Below, in pieces: positions 1 to 12,045 of a stretch of 64,000 nucleotides of DNA. This DNA is from Onchocerca lupi (lineage: Eukaryota; Nematoda; Chromadorea; Rhabditida; Onchocercidae). Positions within the stretch are counted from its first letter, which is position 1. Each line of letters starts with the position of its first letter. The translations under genes were made by a program, and so were the position numbers. Location of the stretch: assembly GCA_028564675.1 (NCBI GenBank), contig JAOVVO010000031.1, positions 124,001 to 188,000 on the forward strand, written 5' to 3'. The notes beneath the pieces are model-generated. The model searched no databases, was not told the origin of the DNA, and was given only the letters and a program-made list of their open reading frames with translations.

Positions 1-2339
1 CGATTAGTAACAGCGGCCAAACCCATAAGAGTGAGTTATATGGGAAAAAAAAAAGAAAAAAAAAAAAAAAGGTTCTATAAATTGAATAAAATGACTTAGA
101 ATTCGCTCAAATTTTCATTTCATTTTTCGCAAATGAAAATTCGCCAATGGATTGAATACGTGGAAAAATTTCTGTTGCGTGAATGAAAATTTACACCAAA
201 AAGTGATATAATTAATTTGAGCATAAAAATTGCAAGCAAAAAAAGTATGCATATTCAGCATAATTCTAATTAAATTTTCATAAGCAACTACAATTTAATC
301 TAATTGAATACTCTATGAGGAATTATTTCAAAAAATTTCGCAATCATTAATTTTATGCAAAAATTTCTTGTTATATAAGTATTGAGCTTATTATTAAGAT
401 GTAGATTCGACAAAAAAAAAAAAAAAAAAACTTGTTAAGCTGTAACTATTAACATCGAAAATTATATTAAGGATATTGCGGATTTTAATGTGATTCGTAA
501 CGAAAGATGTATGATTATTTCAGAGGAATGCAAAAAAAATGAAATAAAGATATTTGAAATTTTTGATGATTCAAATATAAAATGATATGAGTAAGTTCAA
601 GATATGCTAAAGAAAAATCTAACAAGTGAGATAAAAAAAATGATAAAAATTTATCGATATCAAATTGCTGTCTGTGATAACAATATCATTGAAATTGATA
701 AAATAATTTGACTAATATTCAATAATTATTATATGCCCGATCGATATTAATTCAGGGATGACTGACTGTTTGTTTGTTGTTCAATTTAATCATATGGACA
801 AATATCTTTTGATCAATGTTAGATTATTTTGAACTTTTTTTCCTCAAGTTTAATTAAAATGTTAATTAAAAGTTCTTTTTTGATTTGGATTAGATAACAC
901 ATATATTGTGGTTGAAAGAGTAATGATAATATACCCAATATGGATTCTGGCAGATATTTCTGTATAAAATGATGTAATATTCTCGCAAAAGAAACAATCT
1001 CGACGGTCGAATTTCCGATTATTACCCTTTTATTTTTCTTACTGATAACAAAAAAGATGATGCACATGATATCATGATATCAGAATGGCATCCTTTTTTC
1101 ATGTAAAAGACTTAATATTAATCTCTAATTTATTTTTTAATTTAATCAATTTTACTTTCATCTTATTTCTTTATATCCAATTACTTGTTATTTATCTTAA
1201 TAAAAATTATGTGACAGTGTTATCAGTTCACAAGGCATGTTTATCAATTTGTTCATATCATGTGATTTGAATATTCACCAACAACTAAAGTAACATATAA
1301 ATTGATAGTTCAGGAAACTTAACCATACAGGTAAAGTGGATTTGCTTTTTTTTGTAAAGGATAATTTCGATAAATGATCGGAACGAAATTCTAAAAAAAA
1401 ATTCATTCCGATCAATCATCTACATTTTAAAAAATTAAAATGAAAAATATAATAAAAAGTAGAAAAAAAAAAAGCAATATGGATAAGTATATCAGGTATA
1501 AAATGAAGAAATTTGTAAATAGAAAATAATAGTAATAATAGGATAAAGTAAGAACAAAAATTAAGAATAAAAAATTGACTAAAATTGAATTTTTCAGGAA
1601 TTCAATTGATGGGATGCATAAATAATTAACAATATCAGAAATAACAAAGCGCATTACAATTTAAAATTCTTCATCTGTTCTTTTTTTTTCCTTTTTTTTT
1701 TTTTTAGCATGAAACTTTTTCATATGTAATTTCAAAATCTCTGTTCAATTTAAAACTTCCATTGCAGAACAGTTGAAGGTGAAAAACACTTTGCAGTGAG
1801 TTTTCATATGGTTTTTGAAACTTCTATTTCGGAGAAAATTCGCAACAGCCTCCGAAAGTTTTTGGAATTTAATTAGTTATAACGAGTGTTTGGCTAAGTG
1901 TCAATCATTTTCAAACTTTTTTTCTCGGATTCATATTTTTACAATTGTTTTTTTGAACTATAACTTTTTTTTTTGCATTTTTCCATTTTTTATTAATGCA
2001 TTTTATGTAGCAGTTATATTATGAAACATTTGAAACAAACTATTTTGCTAATAATTTGATAAATCAAATATTTGAACAGTTGAAGAAAATGTTTTGTTTC
2101 CAATTATTTGAAACATTATTTATACAAGCGGCAATGCAGAGTTGAAATCAAAAAATTGTTATACAATCAGTACGAAAAAATTGAAAACACAGCATCAGTG
2201 AAAAATTAAAAGAGCATGAAAATAAAAAAAAGTAAAAATGTAAATTTGAAAAGAAAAACTCAATTATATTGGAAACAAATAATGAAGTGAAATGAACCAG
2301 ATGAAAGCAATCAAAGAACGTTGAAAAGAGTAATTTTCA
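1..2339. other. Intergenic, no gene recognised
   Basis: AT-rich DNA with poly-A/T runs. Short open stretches exist on both strands (for example 819-1067 on the minus strand), but none joins to a spliced model or resembles a known domain. From about 1815 onward the sequence is the left part of a unit that recurs from about 4370. Confidence 0.6.
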
Positions 2340-3539
2340 TTATTCCAAAAATGATTCAAATATATCACAGCGATAACAATCCAAGTAATCTTTTAAACTC
2401 GACGGTATTGGAAGATTTCTGACAAATCGACCACTTGCAAGTTGTGATGTTGGGAATGATTTGCGTATAGCAAGACGACATAAATATAAAAGTGTTGACA
2501 CCTATAATTTATATGATTTGAAAAGCCAAAAGTATTTTTAACATCTAAACTTAAGTAAAATTGAAAATTATCTAAAAATAAAACAATATGGAATTATTTC
2601 TTGTTTCTTAAAATTATAAAAGGGAATATCGTATTAATTTTTTTTGCTATCGTATCTGGTATAATAGTCTGAATAGTAGAGAATTTGAATTTATGTTTAT
2701 AGTTTAATTCATAGATTCCCTTAACATAACCCTTTGTTTTAAGTGTTCATATGCACTGATTTGCAGATTATTCAAGATATTATATCACTTTTCAACATTG
2801 TAAGAGATTGGACTGAGAAATTCGATTAGATGAAATTTATAAATAACAAGTTAACGGGTGAATATAACTGTACAAATCCACATAATTATCTCTGCCTGTA
2901 AAATTTTAATTGCTAAAATCACATACTTTTTCATAAATTTCATTTGCATGCCCTATTATTCTTTCAAAAAATGAACAAACCTCATCTTTCCCTATTTTCA
3001 TATCCGGCCTGTTGAGTTTCAAACGCAGTTCATCAATCTGAATAATTTCAAAATCAATCAGAGAAACATGATTTGTGACCTTCATCTGACCGACTATAAT
3101 TACTGTGATTATTTCATCATCGAAATGCAAAAGTGCTAATAATTGAGACTTACATTCAAATCAGGATATATGCATCGATAATATACGCGATTAATTCTCG
3201 CTTCGATTATTTCTAGCTCTTTCTTAAAATCACTGAAATCTTCATTTGTTTTCTTCAGGTGTCGCAAATCGTTTATATCTAAATTATATGAGCGAAATTG
3301 TGATAATTAAATTAATAAATACAGATAAATATGGTTACATACCTCATAAACGAAGGAATTTTCTTGAAAAGAAATTAATATGATATAAAATGCAGCAAAA
3401 AGAAAAAAAAAATGCGAAACATATGATCAAAGTCGTATACATCGCGATGACATACCACCCAATTGATGCCTTGCTTTTTCAAATCTTGCCGACATTTCCG
3501 GTGAAATTTGCTTGATAAAAAATGCTTCTTCTTTGACTT
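2340..3539 (-). CDS. Coiled-coil-like protein with C-terminal SOCS box (5' end not resolved)
   Basis: Four exons join in phase on the minus strand: 3539-3456, 3278-3154, 3037-2927 and 2501-2340, stop at 2342-2340. The first three encode charged, helix-prone sequence (SPEMSARFEKARHQLG; FSDFKKELEIIEARI; IDELRLKLN) that I do not recognise. The last exon encodes 53 residues with a clear SOCS box: an LCRLAIRKSF BC-box-like stretch followed by LPIPSSLKDYLD. SOCS boxes bind elongin B/C and cullin 5, so the family role would be a ubiquitin-ligase substrate adaptor. The first exon begins in phase 1, so at least one upstream exon is missing; a possible weak one lies at about 4030-4100. The neighbouring paralogous unit conserves the exons at protein level, which supports coding. 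Whether the gene is still functional is open. Confidence 0.62.
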
Positions 3540-3829
3540 CTGAAACTTTCAACCAAAATTATCACTTCAGACTCTAACGATTACTATCTCAGCTCAAATT
3601 TCAAGAACATCCTTTCTCACTGAGTAATTTTAACTGTTGCCAGAAAATTCCTCAATAAACCTAGAAAATTTTGTCCTTACAGTGAATTATCTCATACTAA
3701 TAGTTATTCCTGCTCAAGTACTACCCAAATTCAGATGTCTAAATCTTATTCCAAAACTTCCAGGATGTCGGTAAAATTCAAAAGACGTGATTAGAATATC
3801 TAGAGGTCTCGTCTTATGGCACTAAATAA

Positions 3830-4060
3830 CTATCGAACTGTTGCTATTGCTGTGACGAACTTGAACCGTACATTGCTCCAGAATCCGAACCCTTTAAACC
3901 TTTTCGGGGTTACTCCTCATTTTTTGATCTCCAACATGTCGCCTTATGATTAGTCGATCTCATTTTGTTTATCTCTTAATCGAAGGGTTTTGGCGGGAAC
4001 ATGCGTGTTATTTTGGCGGTAAACATATGTATCATTTTGCGATTGACATGTTTATCAGCT
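3830..4060. repeat. R2 dispersed block with GGCGGTAAA motifs, copy 1
   Basis: This block recurs at about 6360-6600, 13083-13330 (reverse orientation) and 35960-36200. It carries TTTTGGCGGGAA (3988-3999) and TTTTGGCGGTAAAC (4011-4024), which on the other strand read like E2F-type TTCCCGCC sites. It lies just upstream of the coiled-coil/SOCS gene, so it may be a promoter carried along with the duplications. Confidence 0.6.
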
Positions 4061-4939
4061 TGTTTGTTCTTCTGAAACTATCTTCGTGCTTCTTGATCCT
4101 TATCATTCCCTTTTAAAAATAATTATAATTTCCGGATTTTCCCGTCATGAGAGCACTGAGAGCGAAAATTCCAAGATGATATCTATTTCGACTAGTCTTT
4201 CATCATGTGCCGAGCTTGCTGAATCTCAGATAAATTTAATTTAAAGTGATAGCAGCTGATTGCAATCATTCAAATCACTGAAAAATTGAGAAAATTTCAC
4301 TAATTTGCTAAAATCAGAAGATTCGAAATTCTACAATAAAACGAAAAATTTTTGGACCTCTATAACTCGGAAGATTCTAAAAATTTTGTTTCGAAGAAAA
4401 ATTGCAATAGCTTTCGAAAATTTTTGTAATTAGAATTCCTGACTACAATGACCAATTGGTTCATTATCAATCATTTTGCACTATATTTTCTGGTTTTTTT
4501 TTTCTCGGATTCATACTTTGCAACTATTTTTCAAAAAAAGAATAATTTGCATTTTTCCGATTTATATTAACGCATTTTATGTAACAGTTACATTGTGAAA
4601 TATTTAAAGTAAATTATTTTGCGAATAATCTAATATTCTAAATAATTCAACAATTGAAGGAAAACATTTTTTATGCAAGCGGCAATGCAGAGTACGAATC
4701 AAAAAATTTTTATAGAATAATTACGAAGCAACTGAAAACACAATAAGGTGAAAAATTGAAAATGAATGTAAATAAAAAAAATGAAAATTTAACTGAAAAA
4801 AAAAAAAAACTCAGAGGGAAATAAAACAAGTCAAAATTTGATATATATTATTTTAATGAAAATAAACAATGAAATGAGATGGAAATGAACAGAAGCAACG
4901 GAAAAATCTTGAAAAGAATAATCGACAAATAAATTAAAC

Positions 4940-6085
4940 ATATCATGACGAAAATAATCGAAGTAATCTTTAAAAATCGACGATATGGGAGAATTTCCAA
5001 AAATCGGCCATATATAAGATGTAACGTTGGGAATAATTTACGCAAAACAATACGACATGAATGTGAAAGTATTGAAACCTAAAAATTTATATAATTTGAA
5101 AGGCCAAAAGTATTTTTAACATTTTAACTTGAAAGTTATCTAGAAATAAAACAAATACCTATTTTTTATTCTTTGAAATTCCTGAAGGCCTGCAAAAAAT
5201 GGATGTCCTTACCAATTTTTTTTTTTTACTATCAAATCTGATAGAATATATCCTGAGCAGTAGAAAATTTGAATTTATGTTTATAGTTAAATTCATAGTT
5301 CCATTCGACAAAATCGGTGTTTTCATATGCACTAATTTGCAAAGTATTCAAAACATTATATCACTTTTCAACGTCTTAGGTTATTGAACTGATAAATTCG
5401 ATGGAGCAGTGGGCGAAATTTAGAAATAATAAGATAACAAGTAAATATGACTGTGCAAATTCATATATCTATCTCCACACGTAAAATTTGAATTGTTATA
5501 ATCTCATACTTTTGCATATATGTTCATTTTCATGCTCTATTGTTCTTTCCAAACGTGAACTAATTTTCTCTTTTATCACATCCAGCGTGTTTAGTTTCAA
5601 CTGCAGTTCATTAAGCTGAATAATAATAATATCAATCGGAAAAACATGACCTCTAAACTTCATTTTGCTGATTATAATTACTTTAATTGTTTAATCATCA
5701 AACTGTTAAAGTACTATCAACTGAAACTATCTGATTAATTTTCGCTTCGATCATTTCTCGTTCTTTCTTCAAATCGTTGTTGAAATCTTCATTTTTTTCT
5801 TTCTTTAGTTATCACAAATCGTTCATATCTAAATTACACGAACGAAACTATGATAATCAAATTGATAAATATAAATATGGATATGATTGCCAATTTAATA
5901 GAGGAAAGAACTTTTTTAAGAAATCAATACAATAAAAAATGCATCAGAGATGCATGAAACATATGATCAAAATCATATACATTGCGATATATCTTCCAGT
6001 TGATATTTTATTTTTTCAATTCTTGCTGACATTTCCAATGAAATCACTTCGACAAAATGTGTTTCTTCTTCAAATTCTGGAGCTT
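4940..6085 (-). pseudogene. Decayed copy of the coiled-coil/SOCS gene
   Basis: Counterparts of all four exons of the 2340-3539 gene occur in the same order: about 6080-5990 (ISLEMSARIEKIKYQL), about 5836-5740, about 5640-5518 (LNELQLKLNTLDVIKEK) and the SOCS exon about 5097-4940. The second exon has an in-frame stop directly after a DMNDL stretch, where the intact copy has DINDLR. The SOCS exon keeps its start, but a 1-base deletion shifts the frame at the LPIPSSL position, removing the conserved LPxP..L..YL end. It is therefore probably a pseudogene, although the third exon remains open. Confidence 0.7.
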
Positions 6086-6359
6086 AAAACTAAAGTTAAC
6101 ATTTAAGATATTCACTCCTCAGTTCCAATTTTAGGAACATCTTTTCTCAATGGATAATTTTATTTGTTAAAAATTTCTCAATCAACCTAGAAAGTTTCAT
6201 TTTTGCAACGAATAATGTCATATTAATAGTTATTCCTGCTGAAGTATTAGCCGAAACTCAGATATCTGAATCTTATTCCAAAACTTTTGGTATATCAGAA
6301 AAATTCGAAAGATATAATTAGACATAAAAATATCTAAAAAGTTTCAACTCGCGGCGTCA

Positions 6360-6600
6360 GATAATTGTTGAACTGCTGTTATTACTGTAACGAACATGAA
6401 TTATGCTCTGCTCCAAAATCCGAATTTTTTTAAATCCTTTCGGAGCTCCTCCTCCACGTATCGCTTTATAACTGGACAAGATTTTACTTTATTTATTTGC
6501 TAATCGGAGAGTTTCGGTGATAAAAATATTTATCATTTTGGCGGTAAATATATATTTCGTTTTTGGCATTTGACATGTTTATCGGCTTGTTGATCTCTTT
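6360..6600. repeat. R2 dispersed block, copy 2
   Basis: Second copy of the block at 3830-4060, with TTTTGGCGGTAAA at 6536-6548. It lies upstream of the decayed coiled-coil/SOCS copy, matching the arrangement in the first unit. Confidence 0.6.
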
Positions 6601-7336
6601 GATACTATTTTTGCATTTCTTGACTTTTACCACTTTTTGCTTGCAACAATTACATTTTTCGGATTTTCCCGACACGGCAGCTTTACTGAGAGAAAAAAAT
6701 AATAAGTTAAACAAAGAACAAAGAAAGTCGATTCAAATTAATTTATAAAGCATTTTTTTTTTGTGAGGCGGAAATGCGAAGTTCGAATCAAAAAAACGAC
6801 AACAGACGAAATATGAAACAAGAGAAAATGTAATATAAGTGAAAAATTGAAAATGTATGCAAATGAAAAAAGTGAAAATGTAAATTGGAAAAAATTCAAA
6901 GGAAAACAAAACATATCAGAATTTGATATATAGAATTATAATGGAGGCAAAAATAGTAAAATGGAAAAGTGCAAACTTTTGAAAATTTTCTGGAAGTTTA
7001 CAGTATCCAGTCTTTTAAAGCCATATTGAATTCTGAATCCTTCCATTAATAATACTACGAAGTAATGAAAGAGAAATTCAGTAGGAAGTGAAACACAACT
7101 CAACGATTTCTTATTTCTTCATAAAAAATGATCCAATTTAATTTTGTTTCTTTCCGAATTAAAATTTAATAAATTATCGAAAAGAAAATAACAAACAATT
7201 AAAATTATTTGAATCAGAAGAATAGATTTTTTTTAAATCCTTTTTACGCATACTTTAAATAACATCCATTCAGTTAAACTTAGAAGATGAAGTGAAAATG
7301 AAATCAACAGAAAAACCTTGGAAGGACTAATTTTAA

Positions 7337-10065
7337 TTATTTGATAAGTATATTAAATATATCACAGCGATAAAAATCCAAGTAATTTTTTAAGCTCGAC
7401 GGTATCGGAAGATTTTCCACAAATCGGCCATTTACAAGTTGTGATGTTGGAAATAATTTGCGTATAGCAAGACGGCAGAGATGTAAAAGTGTCGATACCT
7501 AAAATTTATAAAATTTAAAAAGCCAAAGTATTTTTAATATTCATCTTAAATAAAACTTGAAACCTATCTAAAAATGAAATAATATAACATTGTTCTCTGT
7601 TTTTCCTAAAATTTTTGAGAGCTTACAAAATTGAATGTTATACCAATTTTTTTGCTACCCAATCTGGTATAATATATCGTTACCAGCAGAAAATGTGGTC
7701 CTATATTATAATTTAATTCATTTCATTCGATTAATCTATAGTCCTTATAATTGTTCGAGAACAAAACAATTCATCAAATTACCTTAGGTATATTGGAACC
7801 AATAACATTAGCTATCTCATTGCAACAAGTTGGTATATTTGGTGAAAAATCCAGGAATATTTTCAATAATGTTCGGATATCATAAACATCTGGTGATTTT
7901 ACAACATCTTGTAAAAGTGAATAGCCATTTTTGCATTTGCACCAATTCTGAAATGAAACATTCATTATAGTAATCTTACCCTTATGTGATATTAAAAAAA
8001 AAAAAAAATTTAATGGTTTTATTTTGATTTCAATGAGTTGGCGCATTTTCTTTCTCTTTTTTTTTTTTTTTTAATTTTTTTTTTTGATAACAAAATATTT
8101 TTTGATTCGTTTAATTTTGATACATTCAAATCATCAAAATCAAAGTCATTTTCTGAATGTACAAAGCTTGGTATAATGCGATCATAACTTTCATGTTGTA
8201 TTATTGAATAATTATTTGCAAGATTTTTGATTGATATTTCATTGTTAAAAGTAAATTAGATTAATTAAATGCAGAAATAATGATGGAAATATTACACGTA
8301 CCTTTAGCGTTGGATCTAATCCACTGATCAGAAGTAAAAACAATTGATCACGTTTACTCCATGATAAACTGACGAGCAATGCATCTGGTACATCACATTT
8401 CCTCTCATCACTAAAAAAATTCTAATTTATTTGATATTTCGAGAATGCTTTATAAAGTATTACCAAACTTTTTATCTATGAAATAAATGCATTTTCTTCT
8501 CCTGATATATAATTTCAATTTAAATTTTGTTTTTTTTTTTTGAAACATTCCTAAATTGAAGTATTTCAATATTAAGATGACAAAGGAATGAAAATATTTC
8601 AACAGCTGAATAAAATTAAATAAGTTAGCACATGATGGAAAAAAAAAAAAGTAGAAATAGTGCATATTCTTTTTATTTGAATTTTTGTTATTTTACCAAT
8701 TCAAAAAAAAAAAGAAATATTTTTTTAAAATCTCTCAAAAATTAATGATGCCATATTTTAAAAAACTTTTTATATTTCTATGCATTGAATTTTCTAATTG
8801 AAACAAAAAAAAAAAAAAAATGAAAAACATATATTTTTTTATTTTTGCTTGAAATTCGAAATAATCACCTCATAGCATTAATATCGACATCATTTTGTAG
8901 GAATTGAAACAGAATATCCAAACGACTATGTCGCCAAAGAGCGAACAGAAAAGGTGAAAAGCATTTGCTTGTATAAGTCATCTAATAGAAATAAAAATTA
9001 GAAAAAGTTTCATTGAAAATTTTGCATGAAAGACAGTTTTCAAAATTTAGACAATCATTAAAATATCAAGGGATGAAAAAAAATTTCAGTAATACAAATA
9101 TTTTTTATATTAAACAAACAAAATTCAAAAAAATTGAAGAATGAAATTTGACTATAAAAAAGAAAAATGAATGAGTATAAGAGAGATTAAAACAATATAT
9201 TACTTTAGCACCAGCTTTAATTAATAATTCGACAATTGAAGTATTTTGTCGCCATTCAGCTTCACGTAATGCCGTACAATATCGACGTGTAAATAAGGGC
9301 ATCGTGTACGGAGTAAGCATCCCAATCTCTTCGACCCGATAATTCGGAACCTAAAAACTATTTCTTTAATTCAAATATTTTCATAATCTTCATGAATTAA
9401 TATTTACTAATAGAAAATTTTAATTTGTATTATAGTTTTGGTAGTACAAAATAAAAATGTTATGATTATACAAACTGCTACAAATTCTAGTTATTCATTT
9501 TCAAAATGAATTTTTACTTCAACAGAGTAGCCAGATTTTATTAGCAAAGCAATAGAATCATAAGAATCATTAGAAGCAGCTGCCAGAATTGGATCAACCT
9601 GAAAAATTATTTTATTGAATAATAAAAAATTTTAATTCATACATACAGGTACAAATTAGTTTCTGTTTTGACATTTAATTTTATGATATGTAAGAGTTGA
9701 TCATTCATAAATTCAGAGAGAATTTAGAAAATGAATCAATCAGTTAATCGAAAAATAGTGATCAATAAGTTACTTACTGTTTCTTTTAATACTTCATGAT
9801 TTACATGCGGTAGAAGTAGTTCAATACATTTCGGGTGATTATTTAAAGCAGCTGAAGTAATTGGATGTATTTTACCAGGATACCAAGCAAGTGATCCTAT
9901 TATATTGCAATTTGCACCATATTCAATTAATAATTGAAGAATCTGCAAAAATGATCAAAATTGACATTCAAGATATGTTTTTTTTTTGTTAAGAATTGAA
10001 AGACTGAAATAACAATTTCATTGTGATCGATAATTAATGCAAACATCAATCTAATTCAAGTTTTG

Positions 10066-10096
<31 letters not shown>

Positions 10097-12045
10097 CTAC
10101 CACATTATAAAGCATAAAACATAAGAAATAACTTAAATCCAGCAATTTTTCTACAATTTGAAATTTGTAATTTCAAGAAAATTGAAAAAATTATTTACTC
10201 TCGCATATCCAGCAGTACAGGCAGCCATAACACAGGTTGTTTTATCATTTGCTTGTATATTAACCAATTCAATCGCTCGTTCTGATGAAAAAAAAAATTA
10301 AATTGAGTATTTTGAATTGAGTACTGGTATAATTAATTTATCCAACATTATACAATTAAATTTTTTTAAATCATTTTTGCAAATTTGGATGATAAATTAG
10401 GAAATAAAAAGTAAGTTGTGAATAATTTCTGATTTTAGTTATTCATTTTCCCTCACGCAATAGACAATTTGATATTTTTCTTTATTTAGTAAAATAATTT
10501 CCCATATAATTAATTAATTAAAAAACAAGGCAAAGAAGAAAGTCATTCAAATGCTTAAAAAAAATTATGAAAGTATTCATACTTTCGGCTTTCTTCAAAA
10601 ACCATTTGACGCCGTCATAGAAATTCATTTTCGTGGCAATCAATAATGGCGTGTAACCGTCCTTATTAATATCAAATATATTACAACCCCATTTGACGAA
10701 TTTTCGTATCATTGACTAAGAAAAAAGTGAATTAAATTAAGTTTCGATCATTCTATTCCGTTTTTAAAACATCATTCTACATATAGAATTGTCTAGTGGT
10801 ACAAAAATTTTTACAAAAACAATTTTTTTCTTTGATCAATTGATGAAATATTAGTTTATAATTTGAAAAACTTCGCAAATAGTAGGTGTACGGAGAGACA
10901 TATTGATAAAACTTAGTTAACGTGAAATACTGTAACTATTATACCATATCCATTTTTTTTGTAGCTTCACGCAATAACCACCCCATTCCATGAGATAAGT
11001 TTATTTCATTGGCACCGTATTCAATTAATAATTTGATTAATTTATAATTTCTCGATTTTACTGCTTGTTGCAATGGTTCATTTCCATCGTAATCTTTAAT
11101 ATTCGGATTTGCTCCCTGGAAAGATTCGGAATTTTTGTTTAATAAATCAAATTTAAATTATCATATTTTGATTGAAATTTGAAGAAAAGAGCAGATGAGC
11201 AATAAGAGTGAAAGCTCTAACATATTTTTTACAGTCATTTCAATTTCTGATAATTCTAACCAATTTTTAAGGAAGAATGATTAAGCACTTGTTTTAAAAT
11301 ATCCAAATCTTCGAATGCTTCAATTCACTTTGGTCACACTATGCCAATGTAGTAATTTATTTTACAAATAGTGAAACTAATATTAGCAAACATACACTTT
11401 CCAAGAAATATTTTGCTAATTCGCATTCCTTCTCAATGTTCTGTTTTATTTTAGTTCTCGATGCGCTACAGATTAATAATAACGGTGTAGCGCCATCATG
11501 AGCTTGAGTATTTGGATCACAACATTCTTAAAGTAATTGATTAATAAAAATTTTTTGTTTTTTTTTTTTTAAACTTTGAAACAAAATTTTAAAAAACTGG
11601 CTGATAAATTATGATAGAAAAATTGATTTAAAATTTTGCTGAGTGAAAAGTTATTGCGAACCTAAATTATTAATTCAAATTAACTAAATAAGCCACAAGT
11701 CACAGAAAATTAGGAAATTAATTTCCTTGCTTTCATTTAAGCCATCAGTTTAACTATTTTCAACTTTTTTAGTATAATTCTATCATTATTATTTATTAAC
11801 TATCAAATAACTATCTCACCAAATTCAATTAGTAGTTTACAACAGTTCAAGCATAAAGCATATGCAGCTTTGTGAATTCGTGATATAAAATATTTTTTTG
11901 GTTCCTGTATCGTATGTAATGATGTTGAAGGACCATCATCACAAACTAAATGACTACACCAATTCGATGGAATGATTATATTATCCTTCTTCCCATTCAT
12001 ACTTCGATCGAATTTGCTATACGTGTTATTACTCGAATGTTCCAT
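7337..12045 (-). CDS. Ankyrin-repeat and SOCS-box (ASB-like) protein
   Basis: Twelve exons, all in phase, give 561 residues: 12045-11820, 11526-11396, 11115-10945, 10715-10583, 10281-10199, 9942-9778, 9598-9518, 9350-9204, 8981-8869, 8410-8302, 7947-7783 and 7498-7337. Ankyrin signatures recur from residue 75 onward, such as DGATPLLLI, GANPNIKDYDGNEPLQQAV, KDGYTPLLIATK and LLIEYGANCN. The last exon (residues 509-561) is a SOCS box: LLHLCRLAIRKLF, then LPIPSSLKNYLDFY. ASB proteins present substrates to elongin B/C-cullin 5 ubiquitin ligases through these two parts; this role follows from the family. Reading through after 7783 would give only three more codons and a stop, so the splice to the SOCS exon (AAG/GTAATT, phase 0) is the better model. 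The last exon shares its sequence with exons in the two tandem units downstream. Which human ASB it matches is not clear. Confidence 0.92.

Larger units (their letters stand above)
1815..7700. repeat. Tandemly duplicated units of about 2.4 kb
   Basis: Unit 1 (about 1815-4200) and unit 2 (about 4370-6720) align along their length at clear but diverged identity. A third partial unit (about 6760-7700) covers only the end with the SOCS exon and coincides with the 3' end of the ASB gene. Shared landmarks are a block before the SOCS exon (2130, 4680, 6765), the SOCS exon itself (2340-2501, about 4940-5097, 7337-7498), coiled-coil exons (units 1 and 2 only), and a GGCGGTAAA-containing block (about 3830-4060, 6360-6600). 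The likeliest history is duplication from the ASB 3' end; the order of events is inference. Confidence 0.8.

Noticed and set aside
6493..6714. Minus-strand ORF with KKxKxS-rich sequence
   Set aside because: It lies in a repeat block. A weakly similar stretch exists in unit 1 (about 4030-4100) and might be a 5' exon, but there is no consistent join to the next exon.
7774..7782. Ending the ASB protein at the TGA just after exon 11
   Set aside because: It would lose the SOCS box; the GTAATT donor and the in-phase SOCS exon at 7498-7337 make a complete ASB architecture.
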